This document shows, one piece after another, positions 25,825 to 35,115 of a stretch of 64,000 nucleotides of DNA. Both the position numbers and the translations under genes were made by a program. The notes beneath the pieces are model-generated. The model saw only the letters and a program-made list of their open reading frames with translations. It was not told the DNA's origin and did not search any database. The DNA lies in assembly GCA_903825035.1 (NCBI GenBank), contig CAIJYV010000021.1, forward strand, positions 1 to 64,000, read 5' to 3'. Numbering within the stretch: position 1 is the first letter of the stretch; every line of letters begins with the position of its first letter. This stretch comes from an uncultured Actinomycetes bacterium (GTDB lineage Bacteria; Actinomycetota; Acidimicrobiia; Acidimicrobiales; RAAP-2).

Positions 25825-25905
25825 AAACCCTCCTTTCCCTTTTGGGGAGAAACAAGTCTAGATGAGTTGAGACCCCTCCACCCGTGGGACACGCAAGGCT
25901 GAAAT

Positions 25906-25926
25906 AGACCTAAATTGGCTAGGTCT
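25906..25926. promoter_or_regulatory. inverted repeat in the hemE leader
   Basis: AGACCTA, seven bases (aattggc), TAGGTCT: a perfect 7-bp inverted repeat ending just before the AAGGAA ribosome site of hemE. It could be an operator for the hemEHG operon or a leader stem. It lies in the 115-bp helD/hemE divergent gap. No known heme or iron regulator consensus is matched. Confidence 0.4.
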
Positions 25927-25939
25927 CGAAAGGAACTTA

Positions 25940-26974
25940 GTGAGCGACCCAGTATTTCTTCGCGCCGCCCGTGGCGAAACGGTCGAGCACCTCCCCGTCT
26001 GGTTTATGCGCCAGGCCGGCCGCTCCCTGCCCGAGTACCGAGCCCTACGAGGAACAGGATCGATTCTCGACGCCATCGCCGATCCCGCCTTGAGTGCAGA
26101 AATCACCATGCAGCCTGTTCGCCGATATGGTGTCGACGCGGCCATACTTTTCTCTGACATCGTGACGCCGTATCACGCCATCGATTTCGGGATTGACGTC
26201 GTCCCTGGCCGCGGACCAGTTATCGCAAACCCTTTCAAGTCAGCCAGTGACCTCGCGCGACTCCGTGATATCACCGCCGATGACTACGCGCACGTCATGA
26301 AAACCGTTGAGCTTTCAGTCGCTGAATTGTCCGCCACCGATACTCCACTCATTGGTTTTGCCGGCGCACCATTCACGGTAGCTAGTTACCTGGTCGAAGG
26401 TGCACCAACCAGAGAGTTTGCCGTCATCAAAACAATGATGCACCGAGAACCTGCACTCTTCGATCAATTGATGGATCGATTAGTTGCCATCACCATTCCC
26501 TACCTCCGAGCGCAAGTCGCACACGGCGCTCGCGCCTTGCAACTTTTTGATTCGTGGGCTGGTTCGCTGACTCGCGCCGAGTACACGCGCTACGCGCTGC
26601 CTTCGACTCAACGCATACTCGAAGGCCTGAAGGATCTAGACGTCCCGACCATCCTTTTTGGGGTCGGTACCGGTGAACTCCTCGATCTCATGGCCCAGGC
26701 GGGTTCGTCGGTAGTCGGTATTGACTGGCACGTCGACTTAGACGAAGGGCGCCGTCGCACCAATAAGCCCAGTCAGGGCAACCTCGATCCCGCTCGCTGC
26801 CTCGGCGGTGAAGAGTTAGCCATTGCGGCTACTCGCGAAGTTCTCGCTCAGGCCGGCACCGACGCCGGTCACATCTTTAACTTGGGACACGGTGTCTTGC
26901 CGACAACCGACCCGAAGGTATTGGAGCGAGTTGTCCAGGTAGTACACGAAGAAGGAAAGGCGGGCGTTCGATGA
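25940..26974 (+). CDS. hemE: uroporphyrinogen decarboxylase
   Basis: 344 residues, standard length. Removes four carboxyl groups from uroporphyrinogen III to give coproporphyrinogen III. Motifs: 'VWFMRQAGRSLPEYR' (~21-35, substrate-binding Arg region), 'AILFSDIVTPYHAI' with the catalytic Asp, 'FAGAPFTVASYLVEG', 'FDSWAG', and C-terminal 'HIFNLGHGVLPTT'. GTG start with AAGGAAC eight bases upstream. It overlaps hemH by ATGA. Confidence 0.97.
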   Translation: MSDPVFLRAARGETVEHLPVWFMRQAGRSLPEYRALRGTGSILDAIADPALSAEITMQPVRRYGVDAAILFSDIVTPYHAIDFGIDVVPGRGPVIANPFKSASDLARLRDITADDYAHVMKTVELSVAELSATDTPLIGFAGAPFTVASYLVEGAPTREFAVIKTMMHREPALFDQLMDRLVAITIPYLRAQVAHGARALQLFDSWAGSLTRAEYTRYALPSTQRILEGLKDLDVPTILFGVGTGELLDLMAQAGSSVVGIDWHVDLDEGRRRTNKPSQGNLDPARCLGGEELAIAATREVLAQAGTDAGHIFNLGHGVLPTTDPKVLERVVQVVHEEGKAGVR

Positions 26975-27879
26975 AAATTGGCGTACTCGTTATGGCGTAC
27001 GGAACTCCCGCTACCCCAGAAGATGTTGAGATTTACTACACCCGTATCCGTCACGGACACGCTCCCACGCCGGAATTGCTTGCCGACCTTCAGCGTCGGT
27101 ACAACGCCATTGGTGGAACCAGTCCGCTCGCTGAGCGCACCGCCGCTCAAGTTGACGCGATTCGAGATCAAATTGAGAAAATCGCCCCTGGTCAATTCGA
27201 GGTGCGTTTTGGCTCCAAGTACCAGCCACCACTATTGGAAGAGATCGCCGAAAGTTTTAAGACCGACGGCTACACCAAGGTCGTCGGACTCGTGCTCGCA
27301 CCCCACTCATCGTCAATGTCGACCACTCAGTACTTCACACGAGCTAAGGCCGCATTAGGCGATGGAGTTGAGTTCATCGAAATCGGAGAATGGTACGACG
27401 CTCCGGGTTTCCTCGAGCTCATCGCCCAGCGAGTCACCGAGGCGTTAGCCAAGGTTCCCGCCGAGCGACTTGCGACGACTGAAGTTCTCTTCAGCGCTCA
27501 CTCGTTGCCCGAGAAGATTCTTGCTAACGGTGACAACTACCCCGATCAGTTGCGGGACTCTGCCGTTAAAGCAGCCAAACTTGCCGGTATTGAGAAGTGG
27601 GACATCGCGTGGCAGTCTGCGGGCCGAACCGCCGATCCCTGGATTGGCCCGGACATTCTCGATGTCCTGCGTCAAAAGACCGCGGCGGGCGTGACCGACA
27701 TCGTTTCGTGTCCGATTGGCTTCGTCAGCGACCACTTAGAGGTGCTCTTCGACATCGACATCGAAGCCCAAGGTGTCGCGAAGGAGATTGGTTTGAACCT
27801 CGTGCGCACCGAGTCACTGAACGCCGACACCGCCTTCATGGCGGTTCTCGCAAAGTTGGTAGTCGAAAGGGCGGCATGA
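26971..27879 (+). CDS. hemH: ferrochelatase (coproporphyrin ferrochelatase type)
   Basis: 302 residues. Inserts ferrous iron into the porphyrin. Family signatures: 'VLVMAYGTPATPEDVEIYYTRIRHG' start, 'EVLFSAHSLPEKI' with the metal-binding His, and 'CPIGFVSDHLEVLFDIDIEA' with the conserved Glu. In actinobacteria this enzyme normally acts on coproporphyrin III before HemQ; hemQ is not in the window. Overlaps of 4 bp at both ends (hemE, hemG) show tight co-translation. Confidence 0.95.
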   Translation: MKIGVLVMAYGTPATPEDVEIYYTRIRHGHAPTPELLADLQRRYNAIGGTSPLAERTAAQVDAIRDQIEKIAPGQFEVRFGSKYQPPLLEEIAESFKTDGYTKVVGLVLAPHSSSMSTTQYFTRAKAALGDGVEFIEIGEWYDAPGFLELIAQRVTEALAKVPAERLATTEVLFSAHSLPEKILANGDNYPDQLRDSAVKAAKLAGIEKWDIAWQSAGRTADPWIGPDILDVLRQKTAAGVTDIVSCPIGFVSDHLEVLFDIDIEAQGVAKEIGLNLVRTESLNADTAFMAVLAKLVVERAA

Positions 27880-29294
27880 GTCGTGCCTCGGTGGTCATTG
27901 TTGGCGGGGGGATCACAGCCCTCTCGGCCGCATATGAGTTAAGCGGCGGAGCAGCCGGATCTAACGAGAACTCGCCACGCATTGAGATCATCGAGGCCTC
28001 CCCTTCCCTGGGTGGCGCGCTGCAAACCACCACCTTTGGTGAACGATTAATGGACCTTGGACCTGATGGCTTCTTAGCTACCCGTCCCGAGGCGGTGCAA
28101 TTAGCCAAGGATCTCGGACTCGAAAGCGAATTAGTTCCCATTGCCTCATCAGGGGCAAATATTTTTCTCAAGGGTGAATTGCGCGAGCTCCCAACCGGAC
28201 TCATGCTCGGCGTGCCGGTTAATCGCAAGCAAGTCGAAGAGATGGCGGGGCTCAGCAAACAAGCCCGCAAAGCGGCCAAACGGGACTGGAAGAAGCCCCG
28301 AAAACTTCGAGTTGGCGACGACATCTCCATTGGGGCCATCCTTGCTAACAAGCTTGGGGAGGAGTTGGCCTACCAACTCATCGAGCCGATGATTGGCGGT
28401 ATTCAAGCGGGACGAATTGATGATCTCTCGGCGAAGTCGATTTTTCCGGCCCTTTATAACGCCGCTCGTCAGGGTGGTTCGTTGATGAAGAACCTCGCCG
28501 CGATGATGCCCGAGTCTCGATCTGACGCGCCAGCGTTTATGTCCTTACGACAAGGCGTCGGTTCGTTCCCCCATGTCCTAGAGTCGCTGCTGCGCGAGCG
28601 ACAGGTTGTGATTCGCACTAATACGGCCGTTACCCGCGTACGACCCGTAGCGAGTGGAAACTACCAATGGGAGGTTGACACCGAGAGCACCACGACCTCC
28701 GCAAATGCGGTCATCATGGCAACTCCCGCCAGCGTCACCGGACACCTAACGGCCAGCGTTGACAAAGCGCTCGCGAAATTAGAACACGTTCGAACCGCTC
28801 CAACCGCGATGGCCACCTTTGAATTTGCAACTGAATCGATTCAATTGCCGAAGCACGGAACCGGAGTGTTGGTGCCACTGGGCACTAAGTGGACCGGTCG
28901 CGACTCACTCTTGACCACCGCCATTACTTTTCTTGACCGAAAGTGGAGTAACTTGCAAAGGCCAAATACGGTCGTGGTGCGTGTTCACGTCGGCCGCAGC
29001 GATGATCAGCGCTACTCCCACTTTGACGATGATGAACTGGCCGAGCGAATCCTTCAAGAACTGGCGTTCATATTGGGCGAGGCTCCCATACCGCTTCGAA
29101 CTGTCGTGACTCGCTGGAACGTGGGTCTACCCCAGTACTCAGTCGGTCACGATCGCTTGGTCTCGGCAGCGAGGGCCGCCAGTGAACCACTCTCCATGTT
29201 TTTGGCCGGGAACTCCTATGACGGAGTCGGTATTCCTGCGAGCATCAAGTCCGGTCGCTTAACCGCCCAGCAGGTAATGCGGTCAATCTCTTAG
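27876..29294 (+). CDS. hemG: oxygen-dependent coproporphyrinogen/protoporphyrinogen oxidase (HemG/HemY)
   Basis: 472 residues from ATG at 27876, not the 565-aa track start, because this ATG forms an ATGA overlap with hemH and begins the FAD fold directly. The FAD-binding motif is 'VVIVGGGITALSAAYEL'. Other family motifs: 'LGGALQTTTFGERLMDLGPDGFLATRPEA', 'LIEPMIGGIQAGRIDDLSAKSIFPAL', and C-terminal 'LAGNSYDGVGIPASIKSGRLTAQQV'. It oxidises the porphyrinogen to the porphyrin. Third gene of hemE-hemH-hemG; its end overlaps the convergent HAD gene by 4 bp. Some databases use hemY for this protein. Confidence 0.93.
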   Translation: MSRASVVIVGGGITALSAAYELSGGAAGSNENSPRIEIIEASPSLGGALQTTTFGERLMDLGPDGFLATRPEAVQLAKDLGLESELVPIASSGANIFLKGELRELPTGLMLGVPVNRKQVEEMAGLSKQARKAAKRDWKKPRKLRVGDDISIGAILANKLGEELAYQLIEPMIGGIQAGRIDDLSAKSIFPALYNAARQGGSLMKNLAAMMPESRSDAPAFMSLRQGVGSFPHVLESLLRERQVVIRTNTAVTRVRPVASGNYQWEVDTESTTTSANAVIMATPASVTGHLTASVDKALAKLEHVRTAPTAMATFEFATESIQLPKHGTGVLVPLGTKWTGRDSLLTTAITFLDRKWSNLQRPNTVVVRVHVGRSDDQRYSHFDDDELAERILQELAFILGEAPIPLRTVVTRWNVGLPQYSVGHDRLVSAARAASEPLSMFLAGNSYDGVGIPASIKSGRLTAQQVMRSIS

Positions 29295-29779
29295 TTGTAG
29301 TAGCCCGAGTGGATGTAGATGCAGGGCACACCGGCCTTGACGTACATCGCATGATTCTTCGGGTCGTCATCAACCGCTAGTCGTACGTTGTAACCATCTT
29401 CGTTAAGCTGATTAAGAACTTCTCGCTTGAATTTGTCGACCCCGGTATTGTTGCCACGGTCTCGCATAATCAAGATGTCCCACCGAAGATTGTGTTCGCT
29501 TAGCCATCCCACAGTTTTTTCCGAAACCCGATGGGGGCGACCGGTAACCAGAATTACCTGCAGAGAACTGTCGAGCAGTTGAGCCATGACGCCGATCTCG
29601 GCAATCACCGGGTCTTCGTCTACGTCCTCGAAGAAACCACGCCAATCATTTCGTTCAAGATGGTGCTGGCGACCAGTGGCGTCGGCCAAGACTCCATCAA
29701 TGTCAAGGATGACGGCGTCGCCGGGCGCAATTTCTGAGCGCCGGTAGGTCCAATGTTCGCGTTTATTGTCGTTTTTCAA
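29291..29779 (-). CDS. HAD-superfamily phosphatase, PNK 3'-phosphatase-like
   Basis: 162 residues. HAD motif I is 'ILDIDGVLAD', motif II 'ILVTGRPHRV', a Lys in 'FKREVLNQL', and motif III/IV 'LAVDDDPKNHAMYVKAGVPC'. The small cap-less layout resembles the phosphatase half of polynucleotide kinase/phosphatase and related nucleic-acid end-processing or nucleotide phosphatases; the substrate cannot be assigned. The start appears to be TTG at 29779, with AGAAGAC upstream. Single gene, divergent from the large MprF-like gene and convergent with hemG. Confidence 0.75.
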   Translation of the reverse strand: MKNDNKREHWTYRRSEIAPGDAVILDIDGVLADATGRQHHLERNDWRGFFEDVDEDPVIAEIGVMAQLLDSSLQVILVTGRPHRVSEKTVGWLSEHNLRWDILIMRDRGNNTGVDKFKREVLNQLNEDGYNVRLAVDDDPKNHAMYVKAGVPCIYIHSGYYN

Positions 29780-29831
29780 TGTCTTCTAACTGCTCGGTTC
29801 GGTGAATGGAAAAGTCTGCGAGAATGAATAT

Positions 29832-32810
29832 ATGGCGGTTCTGGAACGACACACAATCCCTGTTCCCTATGGACATCGTATCTTTGTCTTGTCAGACATT
29901 GGACTTAGCCCGTCCACCAAGGGCAGTGCATCAAATGTTCGGGACCTTATTCAACTACTCGGCGAAATTGATGATTCAGCTTTTGTTGTGATTGCTGGAA
30001 ATTTCTTCGCACCGGAACCAACTGCGGAGATTGGAAGGTTCATCGAGGCGACATTCCAGCGACTGCCTGAATTGGTGAGCGTTATCCGCAGTTTCACCCA
30101 AGTTGAAGGTCGCCGCCTGTTTGTGCTCCCCGGATCACGCGATCGAGAAGTCGAAAACAATGATTTGGCTCAATCCACCCTCGAGTCTCTGGGTATCGAA
30201 CTCGCTAGCGACATAAGTTTTCAGGTTGCTTCAACCACTGGAGTAAGAGCCCTGGCAGTGGTCGCCGGCCAAGGAACCGTTCGGCTCGCCGGATCGGATG
30301 TTGATGGTCTCGAAGAGGCCCAACTCCTCGAAGACCCCCTGGCTAATTCACGATTCGCTACGTCGCGCATTCTCTACCGCAGACTACGGGCTTGGATTTG
30401 GATTCCTCTAGTCCTCTTACTTTTGGTTGACTTCTCGAGCACCGTCACGGCGGTGGTCACACATTTCACCCACCACCATTTCAAGCCGAGGCACCTACAC
30501 CCCTCAAACTTTGTGGCAAACCTGATTCTTAATTTGTCACTCCTTATTGGTAGTGAGGCCATTTTGGCCGGCGTTGCTTCGTGGCTAGTTCGCCAGCGTT
30601 TTGATCGAGACCTTCGACTACGTCGCGTTCCCGAACTCTGTGAGCCTCTGTCAATTACCAGCGTCAAGAATGTCGAATCCGTGGAATTCGCTCGAAGCGT
30701 GGTGGAGTCCGGCGGGATGGGCGCCATCATTGGTGGAGCTCCGCGTCCGGCACTGGCCTTCTTAGACAACGGCGTTTGCGCTGCCCCCGGCCCAAGTCGG
30801 AGGGTCTATGTTGAGCGATGGGGACGCTTCGGCCTTCCCAGAATTTTTGGCACTACTGAGCGATTTTCTTTTGTCGAAGTTGAAGCCACCACCGAGATTC
30901 ACCTCCGCCTAATCGGCCGCGATACCCCAGTCCCCGCTGATCACCTCATCGAACGACTACTCAGTGGTCCTGTCCTGCAACCCTCCGCTCCATCTACGCA
31001 AGCAACGATTGGTTCATGGCCCACCGGCTCCCCTTTCCCAGTTGCTATTGACCGTTTACGAGAGCAGCGCTCTCGGCGTCGCGCCCGGCGAATCGCCTCG
31101 GGTCTTATCTTGTTTGACGGACTCATTAACGTAGCGATTTCGGTTGCGCCGCCATTGCGTTCGCGGCTCCACGCCGTACTAAATGTGCTCCCCCTTGGCG
31201 CAGCCCAATCAGCGGCCGCGTTCACCGCCGTTGCTGGACTGGTAATGATCATGATTGCTCGTGGGATTCGGCGCGGTCAGCGTCGCGCCTGGTATTCAGC
31301 GGTCTTCTTACTAGGACTGACCATCGGTACGCACTTCGCTCGAGGTGGATCGGTGGTAGCCAGTGGACTAGCGCTTTCGATCATGACCTTCTTGATCGTT
31401 CGACGCCAGCACTTTCAATCTTCGGCCGACCGATCTTCCGTTAAAGCCGCTTTACCACGACTGATGGGCGTGGCCCTCGTTGCAGTTTCGGCGGCCACAC
31501 TTGGCGCAGAGGCCACCGCTCGACGCCAACTACCAGGAGTGGGCGTCGTCTTTATGGCGGCGGTCGAGAGGCTCGTTGGACAGTCAAACATCCAGCTTCC
31601 AGATCAGGCGGGTGACTTCATGAACCCGGTGCTCTTAGCCGTCGGCATCACCCTTATCGTTTCTGCGCTGTATCTCTTTACACGACCCGTTGTTGATCGT
31701 CGGCTCTCCACGGCGAGTCGTTCGACCGAAAGACGGCTCGCGGAACTTCGGGCGCGCGAAATTGTGCGTCGCCATGGGCGAGGAACCTTGGACTACTTTG
31801 CCCTGCGCGACGACAAGCAGTTCTTCTTCTTCCGCGACTCTCTCGTTGCGTACGCCGTTTATGGCGGCGTGGCCTTGATTTCTCCAGATCCAATTGGACC
31901 AGAGGCCGAACGAACCGAGGTATTTTCGGCTTTCCGTACTTACGCCGAAAGCCGTGGTTGGACTATCGGCATTATGGCCGCAGGTGAGAGTTGGCTTCCT
32001 ATTTACTCTCAAGCTGGCCTTCACAATGTCTACCTCGGTGACGAAGCAATCGTTAACTGTCAAGAGTTCACCCTCGAGGGTGGCCGCATGAAGGGGCTCC
32101 GACAAGCAAATACACGACTCGAGCGCCACGGTTACCGAGTTGAGTTCCTGGACCCATCAACTATTGACCCGGCCAAGGTTGGAGACTTGCTAGAACTCAT
32201 CACCATGTTGCGGCGCGGTGAGGCCGAACGCGGTTTTTCGATGCAACTCGGTCGCCTCTTCAATCCCAAGGACAAGGGTTTATTGCTTACAATTGTGTAC
32301 GGGCCCGATGACCGTCCATCAGCCGTGTGTCAATTCGTTCCATCGCCCGCAATAAATGGCTATTCGTTAGACCTCATGCGCCGCGATCCTGGTGACCACC
32401 CCAATGGCTTAATTGACTTCGCCTTGTGCCAGACGATTTCACATCTCCGCGAACAAGGCGCCGTGGGACTCAGTCTCAACTTTGCCGCATTCCGTTCGGT
32501 GCTCGAAGAGGGAGAGGGAGATGGTGCCATCACTCGAGTCGAACGTTGGGCCCTCAAACGGCTGAGTGGAGTATTGGCCATTGAGTCACTGTGGACCTTT
32601 AACTCCAAGTACTACCCCACTTGGCTACCTCGACACTTGGTCTATCCCGCGGCCGAGAGTTTTGTTCCAGTAGTCGCCGCCGTCCTTCGAGCCGAGTCAA
32701 TCACCGAACTCCCGGTCTTTGGGAGACTTCTCGCCAACGACCCTTCGAATCGACCAGGAACTGTCGTACCCCCCGAGGTCATTGCCGCCGCGAAGGCAGT
32801 TGAAAGTTAA
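29832..32810 (+). CDS. degenerate metallophosphoesterase domain fused to MprF/LysX-like DUF2156 membrane protein
   Basis: 992 residues from ATG at 29832; an in-frame GTG at 29802 is possible and neither has a strong ribosome site. The N-terminus has the outline of a calcineurin-like phosphoesterase but the metal motifs are altered ('LSDIGLSPST' for DxH, 'VIAGNFFAPEP' for GDxxD, 'LPGSRDRE' for GNHD). Two membrane helices follow ('IWIPLVLLLLVDFSSTVTAVV', 'LILNLSLLIGSEAILAGVASWLV'), then the remainder of the first domain, then about six helices as in MprF. The C-terminus is a GNAT-like DUF2156 synthase domain: 'DYFALRDDKQFFFFRDSLVAYAVYGGVALISPDPIGP', 'GDEAIVNCQEFTLEGGRMKGLRQA'. MprF/LysX proteins lysinylate phosphatidylglycerol; that activity is inferred. 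Confidence 0.72.
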   Translation: MAVLERHTIPVPYGHRIFVLSDIGLSPSTKGSASNVRDLIQLLGEIDDSAFVVIAGNFFAPEPTAEIGRFIEATFQRLPELVSVIRSFTQVEGRRLFVLPGSRDREVENNDLAQSTLESLGIELASDISFQVASTTGVRALAVVAGQGTVRLAGSDVDGLEEAQLLEDPLANSRFATSRILYRRLRAWIWIPLVLLLLVDFSSTVTAVVTHFTHHHFKPRHLHPSNFVANLILNLSLLIGSEAILAGVASWLVRQRFDRDLRLRRVPELCEPLSITSVKNVESVEFARSVVESGGMGAIIGGAPRPALAFLDNGVCAAPGPSRRVYVERWGRFGLPRIFGTTERFSFVEVEATTEIHLRLIGRDTPVPADHLIERLLSGPVLQPSAPSTQATIGSWPTGSPFPVAIDRLREQRSRRRARRIASGLILFDGLINVAISVAPPLRSRLHAVLNVLPLGAAQSAAAFTAVAGLVMIMIARGIRRGQRRAWYSAVFLLGLTIGTHFARGGSVVASGLALSIMTFLIVRRQHFQSSADRSSVKAALPRLMGVALVAVSAATLGAEATARRQLPGVGVVFMAAVERLVGQSNIQLPDQAGDFMNPVLLAVGITLIVSALYLFTRPVVDRRLSTASRSTERRLAELRAREIVRRHGRGTLDYFALRDDKQFFFFRDSLVAYAVYGGVALISPDPIGPEAERTEVFSAFRTYAESRGWTIGIMAAGESWLPIYSQAGLHNVYLGDEAIVNCQEFTLEGGRMKGLRQANTRLERHGYRVEFLDPSTIDPAKVGDLLELITMLRRGEAERGFSMQLGRLFNPKDKGLLLTIVYGPDDRPSAVCQFVPSPAINGYSLDLMRRDPGDHPNGLIDFALCQTISHLREQGAVGLSLNFAAFRSVLEEGEGDGAITRVERWALKRLSGVLAIESLWTFNSKYYPTWLPRHLVYPAAESFVPVVAAVLRAESITELPVFGRLLANDPSNRPGTVVPPEVIAAAKAVES

Positions 32811-33649
32811 GCGATCTTCTTGGCGATTGCCCGTGCGAGGTTGTCGGCGGCCTCAAGATTAAAACTCAAGAACAGAGATGGCTCAACCAATTCCAGTTCC
32901 ATGAGCGCCCAACCCTCTCCATCATGAACAAGATCAACTCGGGCGTACAGCAGGTCGGAGTATCCACCCGTGGCCAGAATTCCCGTTGCCGCTTCGAGCG
33001 CCTCGGGCTCAACCTCGGCACGGCTCATCTGCTCTCGGCGAAAGAGGGTGTCGCGTGCATCAGGAGTGGTGTTTAGCATCGCGCCCTTAGTCATTGCGTG
33101 CGAGTACCTTCCGTCAATAAAAATCACTGCCCTCTCGCCAACTACATCAACCGAGTTGATGTAGGGCTGAATCATTACATCGCGGGCTGCTTGGTGCAGT
33201 CGCTGGACATGCCCTTCGGCCTCCTTGACCTGAGACGGCGAGTAGCGTTCCGCATCAATCGAGCCCGCTCCCACACAGGGTTTCACCACAAAGTCTGATT
33301 CAGGGAATTGAGGAGACTCGCCAACTTCGCAAAAAGCCGTGGGCACAATTCGGTCCCCCTGAGCTTGAACATCAGACAAATAATGCTTGTCGGTCGAATA
33401 CTCGATTAGTTCAAAGGGGTTATGCAGGCGGTCAATAGCTTTTGCCCACTTCAAAAATTCAGCGCGGCGCGGAGCGTAATCCCAGGTTGATCGAATCACA
33501 GTCAGGTCGAAATTGTTCCATTCAACTTCAGGGTCATCCCAGATGCACATGGTCGCGGGAATACCCACTCGTTCCATTGCGGCCAACAGAATTGGAGTAT
33601 CAATATCTACATCTTCGCCACGGCAAGTAGCGATTGCCACGCGGGTCAT
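32807..33649 (-). CDS. ATP-grasp domain protein (RimK/glutathione-synthetase-like)
   Basis: 280 residues from ATG at 33649, selected because it makes an ATGA overlap with the nuoN stop; the track's start inside nuoN is longer. The ATP-grasp outline is visible: 'IRSTWDYAPRRAEFLKWA', 'DFVVKPCVGAGSIDAERY' with the nucleotide-binding Lys, 'MIQPYINSVDVVGERAVIFIDGRYSHAMTK', and 'ARVDLVHDGEGWALMELELVEPSLFLSF' with metal-binding Glu residues. Carboxylate-amine/thiol ligase chemistry is expected; substrates unknown. Its coupling to the nuo operon suggests co-expression, not necessarily a role in complex I. Confidence 0.8.
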   Translation of the reverse strand: MTRVAIATCRGEDVDIDTPILLAAMERVGIPATMCIWDDPEVEWNNFDLTVIRSTWDYAPRRAEFLKWAKAIDRLHNPFELIEYSTDKHYLSDVQAQGDRIVPTAFCEVGESPQFPESDFVVKPCVGAGSIDAERYSPSQVKEAEGHVQRLHQAARDVMIQPYINSVDVVGERAVIFIDGRYSHAMTKGAMLNTTPDARDTLFRREQMSRAEVEPEALEAATGILATGGYSDLLYARVDLVHDGEGWALMELELVEPSLFLSFNLEAADNLARAIAKKIA

Positions 33650-35115
33650 GGAAGGAAAGCAATGGATGCGTGTTGGCAGAGCCACATGATTGGCGTAGGC
33701 CACACACCAAAGATAAGGACGGTGGCAACACCAAGGGCGATAACGGTTCCGGTCGCCGCGGGAATCTCTACTCGCGACTGACTGACCTTGTCATCAGCGA
33801 AAAGTAGTTGCGTCCAGCGCAGGTAGAAAACCGCCGCAATCGCGGCGCTCAACATGGTGACCAGGCCAAGGGTGGTTCCGCTCGCGTCGAGTGCCGAAGC
33901 AACAACGGAGAACTTTGCGAAGAAACCAAGCGTGAATGGAGCGCCCAGCTGCGACAACAGCAATACAGCCAATGCGGCGCCCAACCAGGGTTGCCTACGA
34001 CCAAGGCCGCGATACGAGTCGATATCGTGAGCTTCGTCACTGGCTCCACTAACCAAGCCGACAATCGCAAATGTCGCAATGATCACTGGAACGTAGGTGC
34101 AAACAAAGAATAAGGTGCTGGCAACACCACGCGCAGTACCAGCCCACAGGCCGAGCAACATGAATCCAGCTTGGTTAATGGAGGAGTAGGCCAGGAGCCG
34201 CTTTACATTCTTCTGAGCCAGCCCAAGTACCGCTCCAACCACGGTCGACAGCACAATAAGTGCGAACAGAATCGGTCGCCAGGTGTCGAGATTTGTCCCC
34301 AGTCCACTGAGAATCACTCGAATGAAACCAAGGAATGCGCCGACCTTGACGATCGCAGCCATATACCCCGTAATGGGGGTTGGCGCACCTTCGTAGACAT
34401 CCGGGGCCCAATTATGAAAGGGAACCGCCGCGACCTTAAAGGCAAAGGCGATGAGAACTAGGGCCCCACCTAAGTAAGCGAGACCCGGGTGCAAGAGATA
34501 GTTCGTCGCGAAGTAGAGCGACATCGTTGAGATTGTCGTGGTGCCGGTCGCGCCGTACAGAATCGCGACGCCATAAATAAAAATCGCTGCGGCCAGTCCC
34601 CCAAGTAAGAAGTACTTCAAAGCCGCTTCGGCGGAGCGTGCACGGTGACGATCCATCGCCACTAGGACGTAGAGGCCAATTGACAAGATTTCTAGACCGA
34701 GGAAGATGACGATGAGGTCATTGGCCACCGCCATCATGATTGCACCGGCACTCGTGGCCAAAATCAGAATCTGATTCTCGATCCCGAGAATCTTGCTTCG
34801 CGTCGCCCAGTCTTTCGCTACTAGCGAAGTGAGCAGAGTGCCGAGGGCCACCGCAACGGTGGCGAGGACGCCAAAGCGGTCGAGGACAATGGCATGGGCC
34901 ACGGTCTCACTGGCACCGTGTCGCGAAACATACAGCCACTCAAATACCGCGACAACAATGACCGCGACCGAGCTCAAAACACTCAGCGAAGTGGCAGCCG
35001 ATGCGCTGAGACGAGAGCGACGTAGGGCCGAGGTTATGAGAAGTGCCAATGACGCGCCAAAGTAAATCAGGACTGGTGCAATGGCCAAGTAATGGGCTGA
35101 AGGAATTTTGATCAC
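33646..35115 (-). CDS. nuoN: NADH-quinone oxidoreductase subunit N
   Basis: 489 residues, about 14 membrane helices. Antiporter-like proton-pumping subunit of complex I. Family features: 'LGLEILSIGLYVLVAMDR', 'AALKYFLLGGLAAAIFIYGVAILYGATGTT' with the broken-helix Lys, 'FKVAAVPFHNWAPDVYEGAPTPITGYMAAIVKVGAFLGFIR', and 'LLAYSSINQAGFMLLG'. Last nuo gene; 4-bp overlaps with nuoM upstream and the ATP-grasp gene downstream. Confidence 0.95.
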   Translation of the reverse strand: MIKIPSAHYLAIAPVLIYFGASLALLITSALRRSRLSASAATSLSVLSSVAVIVVAVFEWLYVSRHGASETVAHAIVLDRFGVLATVAVALGTLLTSLVAKDWATRSKILGIENQILILATSAGAIMMAVANDLIVIFLGLEILSIGLYVLVAMDRHRARSAEAALKYFLLGGLAAAIFIYGVAILYGATGTTTISTMSLYFATNYLLHPGLAYLGGALVLIAFAFKVAAVPFHNWAPDVYEGAPTPITGYMAAIVKVGAFLGFIRVILSGLGTNLDTWRPILFALIVLSTVVGAVLGLAQKNVKRLLAYSSINQAGFMLLGLWAGTARGVASTLFFVCTYVPVIIATFAIVGLVSGASDEAHDIDSYRGLGRRQPWLGAALAVLLLSQLGAPFTLGFFAKFSVVASALDASGTTLGLVTMLSAAIAAVFYLRWTQLLFADDKVSQSRVEIPAATGTVIALGVATVLIFGVWPTPIMWLCQHASIAFLP

